From Bradyrhizobium sp. AUGA SZCCT0283 (GTDB lineage Bacteria; Pseudomonadota; Alphaproteobacteria; Rhizobiales; Xanthobacteraceae): a DNA stretch of 64,000 bases. The translations under genes were made by a program, and so were the position numbers. Shown piece by piece: positions 35,953-46,338 of the stretch; position 1 is the stretch's first letter, and every line of letters begins with the position of its first letter. The notes below the pieces were generated by a model, which saw only the letters and a list, made by a program, of their open reading frames with translations, ran no database searches and was not told where the DNA came from. The stretch lies in the NCBI RefSeq assembly GCF_018130385.1, contig NZ_JAFCLU010000020.1, positions 1 to 64,000 on the forward strand. Reading direction: 5' to 3'.

Positions 35953-37338
35953 TCACGACGCCTTCCTGATCTTGAAGCTGGCGAGATAGTCGTCCGGCTT
36001 TGCGGGATCGAACGTCTTGCCCATCACGGCGAACGACTTGTACGACGTCGTTGGCGGTGTCAGCCCCATCTCCTTCATGACCTTGGCCGTATCGGTCGCG
36101 AGATAAACCTGTTCCGCCACCGCCTTGTAGTCGACATCGCCCTTGATCTGGCCCCAGCGCTTCATCTGGGTCAGCATCCACACCGCAAAGGACTGCCAGG
36201 GGAACGGATCGAAGTCGACGCGCCTGGCGTCCGTCTTCACGCCGCCCAGGCCGTCCGCATAGGTGCCGGTCAGCACCTGCTCCAGCACCGTGACCGGCGC
36301 GTTGATGTAATTGGCCGGCGCGATCGCCTCCGCGATCTGCTTGCGGTTCTCGGCTTTCGACGCATAGGCGGTCGCGTCCACAATCGCCCGCGTCAGCGCC
36401 GCAAAGCTGTTCGGCGAGTTGGTGATGAATTCGCGGCTGGCGGCAAAGCTGCAGCAGGGATGACCGTCCCAGATCTCCTTGGACAGGATGTGCATGAAGC
36501 CGACGCCGTCATAGATCGCACGCTGGCAGATATTGTCGGGCGCGAGGAAGCCATCGATGTTGTCGGCGCGCAAATTGGCGACCATCTCCGGCGGCGGCAC
36601 CGAGCGGAGCTGCACGTCGGTATCGGAATCGAGGCCGTGTTCGGCCAGATAATAGCGCAGCAGATAATTGTGCATCGAATAGTCGAACGGAATGGCGAAC
36701 TTCATGCCCTTCCAGTCCTTCGGGTTGCGCTTGTCCTTGTGCTTCATGGCGAGCGTAATGCCCTGCCCGTTGATGTTCTCGATCGCCGGCACCGTAAACG
36801 GAATCGCATTGGCGCCCAGCCCCAGCGAGATCGCGATCGGCATCGGCGCCAGCATGTGGGCTGCGTCGTATTCCTTGTTGATGGTCTTGTCGCGGATGAC
36901 AGCCCAGCCGGCGGTCTTCACCACTTCGACGTTGAGGCCGTGCTTGGAATAGAAGCCGAGCGGAGCGGCCATGATGATCGGGGTGGCGCAGGTGATCGGA
37001 ATGAAGCCGACCTTGAGGTCCTTCTTCTCGGGCACGCCACCTTGCGCGAAAACCTCGGTCGCAGTCTGAAGCGGAAAGAATTGCGAGATCGCGGCCAGCG
37101 CGGTCGAAGCGCCGACCGATTTCAGGAACGCGCGTCGTGCCGCGTCTTTCGGAAACATCGCCCGCATCACGGCGGAGGCGACCACACCCTCGTAGCGCTT
37201 GTCCTCGCTAGGCTGAGGCTCGCAGCGCAGCGCCAGCGCGGCATGTTCGTGTTCGGCTTCGCTGACATGCTGGCCGCAACTGCAGCCTCCGGCACGAAGA
37301 CGGCGGTCGGGATCGAATGGGTTGTCGAAGGTAGACAT
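35953..37338 (-). CDS. ABC solute-binding protein, NrtA/CynA type, with Tat-like signal
   Basis: This 461-aa protein has a binding domain of the nitrate/bicarbonate/cyanate class (KKDLKVGFIPITCATPIIMA, GLNVEVVKTAGWAV, DGFLAPDNICQRAIYDG). Before it, residues 67-90 carry a twin-arginine signal (ARRAFLKSVG). Unusually, about 60 residues precede the signal, with CSCGQHVSEAEHEH, a Cys/His-rich patch that could bind a metal. GGAGG lies upstream of the ATG. It is the first gene of the operon, behind a sigma-54 promoter. Confidence 0.93.
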   Translation of the reverse strand: MSTFDNPFDPDRRLRAGGCSCGQHVSEAEHEHAALALRCEPQPSEDKRYEGVVASAVMRAMFPKDAARRAFLKSVGASTALAAISQFFPLQTATEVFAQGGVPEKKDLKVGFIPITCATPIIMAAPLGFYSKHGLNVEVVKTAGWAVIRDKTINKEYDAAHMLAPMPIAISLGLGANAIPFTVPAIENINGQGITLAMKHKDKRNPKDWKGMKFAIPFDYSMHNYLLRYYLAEHGLDSDTDVQLRSVPPPEMVANLRADNIDGFLAPDNICQRAIYDGVGFMHILSKEIWDGHPCCSFAASREFITNSPNSFAALTRAIVDATAYASKAENRKQIAEAIAPANYINAPVTVLEQVLTGTYADGLGGVKTDARRVDFDPFPWQSFAVWMLTQMKRWGQIKGDVDYKAVAEQVYLATDTAKVMKEMGLTPPTTSYKSFAVMGKTFDPAKPDDYLASFKIRKAS

Positions 37339-37372
37339 GAAACCTCCTGCACGGGCGTTGCCCCCTAATTAA

Positions 37373-37387
37373 GCAAGGCACATGCCA
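37373..37387 (-). promoter_or_regulatory. Sigma-54 promoter of the ABC-cyanase operon
   Basis: On the minus strand TGGCATGTGCCTTGC matches the consensus TGGCAY-N5-TTGC, with the invariant GG (-24) and GC (-12) at correct spacing. It lies 35 bases upstream of the binding-protein start codon. Confidence 0.85.
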
Positions 37388-37442
37388 GCCCACTTCTTCG
37401 GCGATTGCATTGATGTCGCAGGGATTTGTGACTCCGTTGGCG

Positions 37443-37489
37443 ATTACGAAAATTCGTGATAAACGAAAATTCGTAGTGCGATTACGAAA
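37443..37489. promoter_or_regulatory. Upstream activator sites for the enhancer-binding protein
   Basis: The 12-base near-palindrome ACGAAAATTCGT occurs exactly twice (37446-37457 and 37463-37474), 17 bases apart. A third, partial copy, ATTACGAAAT, is at 37480-37489. They lie 60-110 bases upstream of the sigma-54 promoter and just before the start of the divergent regulator gene. This position suits activation of the operon and autoregulation. Confidence 0.7.
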
Positions 37490-37507
37490 TCTCGGAGTCC
37501 GGATGTG

Positions 37508-39430
<1,923 letters not shown>

Positions 39431-39590
39431 TCAGCACGTATACTCATAGACGTCGGCTTCCCGGATTGACCGTCATCGGCGGCTTGTTGACCCATAGCAG
39501 ACGCGCGACTCAGGGAGACAGCGCCAGTCGAAGCGATTTGAGTTGAGCTGTTAATTGTGTCTTAGCGTCGCCTCGCTTATAGGTTGGGTT

Positions 39591-39992
39591 ATGACGCTGC
39601 GATCCGCTTACTTTGCAGACTGGAAAGGCGGTGCCATTGTTCTCCTTTGGGGAGATGCAACGGGCATGCGTGACTTACGGGATTTTCTGCGCCTCACATG
39701 GGCGGCCCCGAATGCGCCGACACTCGACAGGTTCTGCGAGGCGGTAGATGGCAGGATGATCGCCGTCAGAGCCGTCTCTGATCAACGTGACACAGGCATG
39801 CGCCTCGCGCGTGACGGTCTGGAATGGAGGCTACAGCCGGATTTGGCAGAGGATTTCGCTGAAATGGTTGATGTACTCGCGTCGTCGGTATCGGGGCATC
39901 AATACTTGGAGACTCGCGGCAGCGATATTAGCGTGGAAGTTTCGATAGGTGAGTATCCTGAGACTTTGCGCCCAGATAGTCGAGGGTTTTGA
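39591..39992 (+). CDS. Hypothetical protein, 133 aa
   Basis: This soluble protein begins MTLRSAYFADWKGGAIVLLW and includes MRDLRDFLRLTW. The composition is less GC-rich than its neighbours. It has no signal or membrane segment. The size and the alternating strand-helix pattern recall small stand-alone proteins of the immunity type, but I recognise no family. The ribosome-binding site is weak. It lies 160 bases after the regulator gene on the same strand. Confidence 0.55.
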   Translation: MTLRSAYFADWKGGAIVLLWGDATGMRDLRDFLRLTWAAPNAPTLDRFCEAVDGRMIAVRAVSDQRDTGMRLARDGLEWRLQPDLAEDFAEMVDVLASSVSGHQYLETRGSDISVEVSIGEYPETLRPDSRGF

Positions 39993-40005
39993 GCATGACT
40001 AACGA

Positions 40006-40203
40006 GTGCCTTGGTATGTAAGTTTGATCGTTTCTTTCCTTCCGCTCGTACTTGCTTGCGGCGCTATCGCAAGGCACGGACGACAGGTTCGAAAGTCAAT
40101 GACAACCAGCGACGGTCGCTCCCTGGCGCAGGTTTTTGATGACATTGCGCGAGAGATGAGACGCGCCAATGATCTCCGGGATGGTAGCAAGCTTTCAAAA
40201 TAG
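40006..40203 (+). CDS. Small single-pass membrane protein, 65 aa
   Basis: A GTG-started frame has one hydrophobic helix (SLIVSFLPLVLACGAIA) followed by a charged helix (FDDIAREMRRANDLRDGS). It begins 13 bases after the preceding hypothetical gene, so the two may be cotranscribed. Local GC is low. No family is recognised. The coding call rests on helix quality and context only. Confidence 0.45.
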   Translation: MPWYVSLIVSFLPLVLACGAIARHGRQVRKSMTTSDGRSLAQVFDDIAREMRRANDLRDGSKLSK

Positions 40204-40332
40204 ATTCTTCTTCGCTTCTTGAACGACCAAGGGGATTATCTGCTATTTGTGCCAGAGGCGACATGCATCAATGTTGGCTGGATAATCGCCTTCCAAGATA
40301 AAGCGGACCTGACTTGATTATGAGTACATGCC

Positions 40333-40950
40333 CTAGTAGCGGCGGCCGCCCACCGAGAACGATGAGGCGCCGGGCAGTGAATTGATCTCGCTGTCGATCC
40401 GCCCAGTTTGCTGGATGACGCCGACGCCGAGCGACAGGCTGAGATTGGACGTCGGCTGGAATTCGACGCCGGCATACGCGCTGGAAACCGGCAGCGTGCC
40501 GGACTTGGAGTCGAACGGCGCGAACGGGCTGCCGCCGATGCCGGTATTGTATTTCAGCGTATCGAAGCCGGCATAGAACGTGACGGGCGGCCCGCCGCCA
40601 TTCTTCAGGCTGTAGCCGAACTGCACGCCTTCGCTATAAATCGAACCCAAACTGCCGAACGCACTCTGGCTGAGGCTGCTGAAGCCCATGCTGTTGCGCT
40701 GGCTGCCGACAAAAAAGCCGTTCGAAAAATTGTAGCGCGCGTAGGAAGACCCGTTTCCGGTGTCGCGGAAGTCGAAGCTCGGAAAGCTGCCGTAGCTGTC
40801 CGCGCTCTCGCCCGCAGCGCCGCTGAATCCCATCGGCCAGCCCGGGATCCAGTAGTTTACCGGCGAGGCCTGCGCATGGGCCGCTGGCGCGCCCAGGCAC
40901 AGCGTCGCCGCGACCATTGCAAGACCAAATCTGCGTGAGAACACCGACAT
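40333..40950 (-). CDS. Outer-membrane beta-barrel-like protein
   Basis: This 205-aa precursor has a signal peptide (ending APAAHAQ). The mature part is rich in Gly, Ser and aromatic residues with alternating strands: SGFFV-like segments, VTFYAGFDTLKYN, AYAGVEFQPTSNLSLSLGVGV. This resembles rhizobial porin-like surface proteins. It ends in an aromatic residue (RRY), as barrel proteins often do. The start is MSVFSRRF; an in-frame GTG four codons upstream is possible. Function unknown. Confidence 0.75.
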   Translation of the reverse strand: MSVFSRRFGLAMVAATLCLGAPAAHAQASPVNYWIPGWPMGFSGAAGESADSYGSFPSFDFRDTGNGSSYARYNFSNGFFVGSQRNSMGFSSLSQSAFGSLGSIYSEGVQFGYSLKNGGGPPVTFYAGFDTLKYNTGIGGSPFAPFDSKSGTLPVSSAYAGVEFQPTSNLSLSLGVGVIQQTGRIDSEINSLPGASSFSVGGRRY

Positions 40951-41067
40951 CCGCGCGACCACCCGACTGCGCCGCGATTATACGCAGCGGAGATCGGGAA
41001 CGCCAGAGCGGCGCGATGGCGCGGTTCCATCAGTTCGCGCCATCGCTTCAAGGATCACAGCCGCCTT

Positions 41068-41101
41068 GGTGCAGTCCGATCCTATGGAATCAGACTGCAC
41101 C
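41068..41101 (-). terminator. Hairpin after the sulfurtransferase gene
   Basis: The 9-bp stem GGTGCAGTC/GACTGCACC with a partly paired interior lies 14-47 bases downstream of the sulfurtransferase stop. There is no clear T-tract. Confidence 0.55.
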
Positions 41102-41114
41102 ATCGGGTTCGTCG

Positions 41115-41993
41115 TTACGCCGCCTTGGTGGTGAGCTTGGTCTCCGTCGGCAGCCCCTCTTCGATCGGCAGCGACGGATCGCGCGACCATTCGTTCCAGG
41201 AACCGAAATACATCCGGACATCCTTCACGCCGGCGTTCTTCAGCGCCAGGAACGTGTTCGAGGCGCGCGCGCCCTTGAAGCAGTAGAGATAGACCGGCGT
41301 ATTCTCTGTGATGCCGACGGTCGCGCATTCCGCCAGGATCTCGTTCTTGGACTTGAAGCGCGGTCCCTCCGCGGTCGGCTTCATCATGCGGTACCATTCC
41401 AGCCAGACGGCGCCGGGGATCCGTCCCTTGCGCGGGCAGAAATCCTTGCCGTAAGGCGAAGAGCTTTCGCCGATCCACTCGTCGATGTCGCGCACGTCGA
41501 GCAGCGCGATACCAGGCTTGCCGACGGCGGCGAGCATGGTCTTGGCGTCGATCAGGATGTCGCCGGCTTCCGGCACAACCGTGAAGGACGCCTTGACCGG
41601 CGACGGCACGTCCGTGGTCACCGGCAGGCCAGCCGCCGCCCAGGCATCGTAACCGCCATGCAGCACCTTGACCTTGGGATAGCCCAGCATGGTGAGCAGG
41701 TAGTAGCCGCGGCAGGATTGGCCGAAGCCGGAATTCATCGACTGTTCGTAGATGACCGCGGTCTCTTTGCCCGAAAGCCCGGCAGCGCCAAACGCATCGG
41801 CGAATTTTGTCTTCAGCTCCTGCATGCCTTCCGGCGTCGAGGTCGCGAGGTAAGTGAAGATTTCGTGGACATTGACGGCGCCGGGGAGATGCCCCGCGCC
41901 GTAGGCTTCGGGATTGCGGGTGTCGATGATGACACACGGCTCTTTCTTGAGGAATTCCGCGAGTTCGCCGGCAGTAATCAGAACGTCCGTCAT
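41115..41993 (-). CDS. Tandem-rhodanese sulfurtransferase
   Basis: This 292-aa protein has two rhodanese domains. The first (residues 5-125) lacks the active Cys. The second carries the catalytic loop CFKGARAS with Cys238, typical of thiosulfate or 3-mercaptopyruvate sulfurtransferases (SseA type). It moves sulfane sulfur to thiols or cyanide. It is last in a three-gene unit OsmC / acyl-CoA-dehydrogenase-like / sulfurtransferase, 52 bases after the middle gene, which suggests a sulfur-related pathway. Confidence 0.92.
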   Translation of the reverse strand: MTDVLITAGELAEFLKKEPCVIIDTRNPEAYGAGHLPGAVNVHEIFTYLATSTPEGMQELKTKFADAFGAAGLSGKETAVIYEQSMNSGFGQSCRGYYLLTMLGYPKVKVLHGGYDAWAAAGLPVTTDVPSPVKASFTVVPEAGDILIDAKTMLAAVGKPGIALLDVRDIDEWIGESSSPYGKDFCPRKGRIPGAVWLEWYRMMKPTAEGPRFKSKNEILAECATVGITENTPVYLYCFKGARASNTFLALKNAGVKDVRMYFGSWNEWSRDPSLPIEEGLPTETKLTTKAA

Positions 41994-42045
41994 GGCAGGC
42001 CTCTCCTGTTGTGTGGTTGCGGGTTGGGGTCGAAACGGAAATCCC

Positions 42046-43170
42046 TTAGTGCTCGTCGCCGGCCAGCATCTTGCGAAGCTGCTTGGTGGCGGGGGTGACG
42101 ATGGCGACGAAATAGGCTTCGCGAAGCCTGCGCTGCGCGCGATGGCTTTTGAGATAACCGCGCGCGCCGCAATGGAGCATCGCGGCATGCGCAGCCGCGA
42201 CGCTGGCGTCGCCGGCACGCAGCCGAAGCGCAATCACGCGCCGCCAGTAGCCGTCTTCGGCGTTGTAGGGATCGCGCGCGAGCGCCATCGTCTCCTTCTC
42301 GAATTCGGCATGGAGCTCGCGAAACTGCAGCGGCTGCTGCGGCAGATAGCGGTTGACGTGGCCGAGCGGCGCCTCGACCTCGTCCATGATCTGGATGCAA
42401 TCCTTGATCAGGCCCAGCGCCATGCCGGCCTGCAACAGGATGAAGCCGGCGCGGATTTTCTTGACGAACGGTCCGGCGGGCTCGGCCAGGATCAATTCAT
42501 CCGGCACGAAGACATCGCGGAACTGCACGCCGTAGGTGCCGGTGCCGTCCATCGCGAGGAACGGCTTGCACGGCTGCAGCGTGATCGCGGGGTTGGCGCA
42601 ATCGGCGAGGAACATCACGATGCCGCCGGGCGCGTCCTCGCGCTCGAAGATGGTGCCGAAGAAATGATCGGGGCCGAGGTTCGACACCCAGGGCAGCGCG
42701 CCGCGCACGACATAGCCGCCCTCGACCTTGCGCCCTTTCAGTTTCAGCTTCTCGATGCCGAAAAAACTCTTCATCGGGTTGGACAGCCCGGTGCCGCCGA
42801 GAATCTCACCGCTGGCGAACTTGTCGGCGAATTTGGCGACGAGTTCTGGATTGCCCGAATTGGCGGCGTACCAGACCAGCGTGTTCTGGCACCACGCCAT
42901 GAAGGCGGTGGCGCCGCAGACCTCGCCGAGGGATGCGATCGACTGAATGGCGCAGCGCAGATCGGCTGCGCCATCCACCGGCTGGTGGCTGCCCCAGGCG
43001 CCGGCTTCGCCAAGACGCCGGAGCAGCGCATCGGGGTAGAGCGTGCCTTCGTCAATCGCCAGCGCCTGAGGTGCAAGTTCTTTGCGCGCAATCACTGCCA
43101 CCTGATCGGCGATTGACGCCGATGGCAGAGCTTCGTCAATTGCGAGCCGGGATACCGCCAGTGAACCCAT
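42046..43170 (-). CDS. Acyl-CoA dehydrogenase-like flavoprotein
   Basis: This 374-aa protein has the three-part acyl-CoA dehydrogenase fold: an N-terminal helical domain, a middle barrel (GGTGLSNPMKSFFGIEKLKL, then GGYVVRGALPWVSNLG) and a C-terminal helical domain. It lacks a clear catalytic Glu motif. It could be a DszC/SfnB-like flavin monooxygenase instead of a true dehydrogenase; neighbours acting on sulfur favour this. The start is the ATG preceded by GGAGGGTTTG. The open frame extends upstream through osmC in another frame and is not coding there. Confidence 0.82.
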   Translation of the reverse strand: MGSLAVSRLAIDEALPSASIADQVAVIARKELAPQALAIDEGTLYPDALLRRLGEAGAWGSHQPVDGAADLRCAIQSIASLGEVCGATAFMAWCQNTLVWYAANSGNPELVAKFADKFASGEILGGTGLSNPMKSFFGIEKLKLKGRKVEGGYVVRGALPWVSNLGPDHFFGTIFEREDAPGGIVMFLADCANPAITLQPCKPFLAMDGTGTYGVQFRDVFVPDELILAEPAGPFVKKIRAGFILLQAGMALGLIKDCIQIMDEVEAPLGHVNRYLPQQPLQFRELHAEFEKETMALARDPYNAEDGYWRRVIALRLRAGDASVAAAHAAMLHCGARGYLKSHRAQRRLREAYFVAIVTPATKQLRKMLAGDEH

Positions 43171-43202
43171 CAAACCCTCCACCCCAGTGCTGTTGCGACC
43201 GC

Positions 43203-43748
43203 TTAAGCGCTGACTTCGAGATTGACCGGGCGGGTAAACGTGTTGGCGACCGGCGACCATTTCTTGACGTGGGTCACCAGCGCATCGATCTCGCTCTTCG
43301 GAACACCCTCGCATTCCATGTCGACCTTGACGCGCACATCGGTGAAGCCGACCGGCTTTTCGCTGACGTCGCCGGTGCCCCACACCGCCGTGATGTTGAG
43401 ATCGCCCTCGAGTTCGAGCTCGAGCTTGTTGACGATCCAGCCGCGGTGAACGGCGTTGGCGTGCAGGCCGACCGCAAGGCACGAGCCGAGCGCGGCCAAT
43501 GAAGCTTCCGACGGATTGGGCGCAGTGTCGTCGCCGAGCAGGCCCGGCGGTTCGTCGACGATGTAGGGCGCGAGGTTGCGGATGTAGTTGGCGTGGCGGA
43601 ACTTGCCTTCCGCCACCGTCTTGCACTTCAAGGTCTTGATGACCTTCGGATTGGCCTTGCCATTGGCGATGAGCTGCTCGAGCCCATTTTTGTCGATTGG
43701 GGCCAGGCAGCCTGTAAGCACTGTTTTTTGAGCGACCGCGGTCATCAT
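43203..43748 (-). CDS. OsmC family protein
   Basis: This 181-aa protein has the OsmC fold, with the conserved resolving/peroxidatic Cys region PNPSEASLAALGSCLAVGLH and a C-terminal strand-helix unit. It begins with a ~35-residue extension (APIDKNGLEQLI) seen in the longer OsmC-like branch. OsmC/Ohr proteins reduce organic peroxides or act on persulfides. It is first in the operon with a flavoprotein and a sulfurtransferase, behind a palindrome facing a divergent TetR gene. Confidence 0.9.
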   Translation of the reverse strand: MMTAVAQKTVLTGCLAPIDKNGLEQLIANGKANPKVIKTLKCKTVAEGKFRHANYIRNLAPYIVDEPPGLLGDDTAPNPSEASLAALGSCLAVGLHANAVHRGWIVNKLELELEGDLNITAVWGTGDVSEKPVGFTDVRVKVDMECEGVPKSEIDALVTHVKKWSPVANTFTRPVNLEVSA

Positions 43749-43768
43749 TTCTCTCCCTAGGGGTAGGA

Positions 43769-43782
43769 TACCGAACGTTCTG
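43769..43782. promoter_or_regulatory. Palindrome between osmC-like and TetR genes
   Basis: ACCGAACGTTCTGT is a 14-bp palindrome with one mismatched pair around GAACGTTC. It lies 20 bases from the osmC-like start codon in the divergent promoter region. The shape fits a TetR operator. Confidence 0.55.
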
Positions 43783-43975
43783 TTTCCTGCATGAAGCGTG
43801 CCAGATCAGGCCAAAATCAAAAGCCGAACTTCTCTAGCTGCTTAGCGGCGCCTGCCCGCGGATTGATCAGCGGCGCTTTGCACAAAGCCGATGCAGTTGC
43901 CGCCTCGACGCGATTAATTTGGGCAGACAAAGATGCGACTTGATGATTGCGCCGCGCTCCGATTTACTGAGGCGC

Positions 43976-44635
43976 ATGGGCAAATCAGTTTCCAAGAGGA
44001 AAGCTGTCGCGGCGTTCGCCGCAGGCGATGAAGAATCCGCGCGCGGGCGCCTGCTCAGCGCGGCGACGCATCTGTTTTGCAAGAATGGCATCAACGCCAC
44101 CGGCATCGACGCCATCATCGACGAGGCCGGTACCGCAAAGACCACGCTCTACAAATTGTTCGGCTCCAAGACCAACCTCGTCAACGCCGTGCTGGAGAGC
44201 GAAGGCAAGGCGTGGCGCGAATGGTTCATCGGCGCGATGGAACATGGCGGCGGCGACGCCCAGGCAAAACTCAAGCGCATCTTCCCGGCGCTGAAGCGCT
44301 GGTTCGCCGAGGAACGTTTCTACGGCTGCCCGTTCATCAACGCGGTCGCCGAGCACGACAAGGACGCCAAGCAGTTCCGCAACATCGCGCTGCGCCACAA
44401 GAAAGTGGTGCTGGCGCATATCGAAAAGCTCGCCGGTGAAATGGGCGCTGCCGAGCCGCAAGTGCTGGCGCATCAACTCGCGCTGTTGATCGACGGCGCC
44501 ATCGTCGCCGCCATGGTGTCGCGCGATCCCGGCGTTGCCGATACCGCTGGCCTCGCCGCCGGCAATCTGTTCGGGCCTTCGAGAGCAAAGAAGCCGAAGC
44601 GGACCGGCAATCCTGCAGAGCTTGCCGCCGTCTGA
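43976..44635 (+). CDS. TetR family transcriptional regulator
   Basis: This 219-aa regulator has an N-terminal helix-turn-helix with GIDAIIDEAGTAKTTLYKLF. A ligand domain follows with ERFYGCPFINAVAEHDKDAK, a Cys-containing motif frequent in this subfamily. The ATG at 43976 has GAGG four bases upstream; a TTG 19 codons earlier is less likely. It is divergent from the OsmC/flavoprotein/sulfurtransferase operon and probably represses it through the palindrome at 43769-43782. Confidence 0.9.
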   Translation: MGKSVSKRKAVAAFAAGDEESARGRLLSAATHLFCKNGINATGIDAIIDEAGTAKTTLYKLFGSKTNLVNAVLESEGKAWREWFIGAMEHGGGDAQAKLKRIFPALKRWFAEERFYGCPFINAVAEHDKDAKQFRNIALRHKKVVLAHIEKLAGEMGAAEPQVLAHQLALLIDGAIVAAMVSRDPGVADTAGLAAGNLFGPSRAKKPKRTGNPAELAAV

Positions 44636-44641
44636 GGCGAG

Positions 44642-45436
44642 CTACAAAGACGCGGAAGCCGTGGCGATGAGGCCGCGCGCGAGGACAAGCCCGCCGGATA
44701 CGATCAAGCCAACGCCTGCGGCGCGGCTGAGCCACAGGCTGCGGGCCAGCAGCTTCTCGAAGGCGACATAGATCGCGACCGCCGCGACCCAGGCGAGGTT
44801 CATGACGCCGGCAACGAACAGAAGCGCCATCAGGAACCAGCAGCAGCCGACACAGTAAGCGCCGTGCCGAAAACCCATGCGCAGCGCGCCCATGGCGTCC
44901 GGCTGCCAGTATTGCGAGAGAAACAACACCGGGCTCTGGCAGTACCGCAGGCAGGCGCGCTTGATCGGCGTGAGCTGATAGAGCCCGGCGGCAAGCAGGA
45001 TGATCCCGGCGAGCAAATTGCTGGTGCTCGCCATCATGCCGGACAGCAGCCCGGACTGTTCAAGTGCCCACTGCACCGAGACCGCGACCAGGCTGAAACC
45101 TGCCCAGATTACGAGATAGCCGGCGAGAAAAACCCAGCTTGCGAGGATGGGGCTGTCTGCCGTCTGCTTGCGCTTGATCGCAGCAAACAGCAGGATCATG
45201 GGGGCTGCGCTGGGCACCATCATCGCGATCATCATCACCCACCACATCGCGAACATCAGCAATGCCTGGGCCGGCGACCACGGCTCGGGATCCATCGGCA
45301 TGTCGGCCATGCTCATGTCGATGCCGGCGCCGGCAAGCAGATAGCCCCAGGAGAACGCAACCACTGTGGCTATTCCGATGGCCACGATCAGGCGATCGTG
45401 CCGCAGGGTCTGCTCGAGCGCCGAGGTCCTCATCAT
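44642..45436 (-). CDS. DUF2182 membrane protein
   Basis: This 264-aa inner-membrane protein has about seven helices. It shows the DUF2182 pattern: MWWVMMIAMMVPSAAPMILL, KRACLRYCQSPVLFL, and the Cys-rich helix start GAYCVGCCWFLMALLFV. The Cys and Met residues suggest metal binding. It lies 48 bases after the DUF1326 gene on the same strand. These two families are commonly paired, and their shared function is not established. Confidence 0.9.
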   Translation of the reverse strand: MMRTSALEQTLRHDRLIVAIGIATVVAFSWGYLLAGAGIDMSMADMPMDPEPWSPAQALLMFAMWWVMMIAMMVPSAAPMILLFAAIKRKQTADSPILASWVFLAGYLVIWAGFSLVAVSVQWALEQSGLLSGMMASTSNLLAGIILLAAGLYQLTPIKRACLRYCQSPVLFLSQYWQPDAMGALRMGFRHGAYCVGCCWFLMALLFVAGVMNLAWVAAVAIYVAFEKLLARSLWLSRAAGVGLIVSGGLVLARGLIATASASL

Positions 45437-45484
45437 GCACTCACCCGCTACCGAAACGGCACGTCGAGAGTTGGATCTCCAGCG

Positions 45485-46117
45485 CTAGGCCGCGACACCC
45501 TCCGGCGTCTGGACGACGTTCGCCAGCGAGCTGTGCGTGCCTTTGGTTTCGAATTTAATGGCGCCGGTGGAGCGGATGTTGGCCGAGGCAACCTCGGCAG
45601 CCCGGTGCTCGAATCCTTCGGGCATCACGACCTGGATGCGGTGCGGCGCGCCTGTCACCGGATTCTTGATCGGCTCGACCTCGGTCTCGAGCACGCCCTT
45701 GGCCACCATCCGCGCAACGCGCCCATTCTTGTCGAACGAGAACTCGATAGGCACAAACAACGGTTCGTGCATCTTGGTCACGATCAGGCTGAGGATCTGG
45801 AATAGCGTGCCTTCGGCGGAGAACTTGCCCGACATGATGTTGAACAGCGCTTCGCGTTGTTCCGGCGTGGCGCGCTCGTCGATGATCGGCTGCAGCTGAC
45901 CGTTGCCCTCGTGCAGGGCCCCGGGGAAATGAACGGTCGCCGCGAAAACCAGGCCATCGAGTTTGGTCTTCTCGAAATGTCCCTTGGTGATCCGCATGCC
46001 GACCGTGCCCTTGCAATAGCCTTGGGTCGGCAGGGCATTGAAATCGCACGGACAGCCAAATGCGCAGGTGCAGTTCTTGATCCATTCGCCTTCGAGACGC
46101 CAGTCGGATCTAGCCAT
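45485..46117 (-). CDS. DUF1326 protein
   Basis: This 210-aa soluble protein has the DUF1326 N-terminal Cys motif NCTCAFGCPCDFNALP and later GHFEKTKLDGLVFAATVHFP. The CxCxxxCPC arrangement suggests metal or cofactor binding. The start MARSDWRLEGEW fits the family. It is translated just upstream of a DUF2182 membrane protein, its usual partner. Confidence 0.9.
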   Translation of the reverse strand: MARSDWRLEGEWIKNCTCAFGCPCDFNALPTQGYCKGTVGMRITKGHFEKTKLDGLVFAATVHFPGALHEGNGQLQPIIDERATPEQREALFNIMSGKFSAEGTLFQILSLIVTKMHEPLFVPIEFSFDKNGRVARMVAKGVLETEVEPIKNPVTGAPHRIQVVMPEGFEHRAAEVASANIRSTGAIKFETKGTHSSLANVVQTPEGVAA

Positions 46118-46338
46118 GACAGACCTCCGCGTTGCGTTGTCGGTTGGACTGCAGCCGCTTGGCACCGCTTGCCGGCGTCAACTGCGCGGTCGATGCGGAC
46201 GGGTCGCGGTCAAAGCACCATGGCAATTGGCGTCTTGCGACGTGCTGTCCTAGCGGGGCCAAGCTTACGCCGTTTGTGCGCGCGGGGACAGTGATCGCCA
46301 ACGGCCCACCTCGCGACAATATGCCCGCCTGCTCGATG

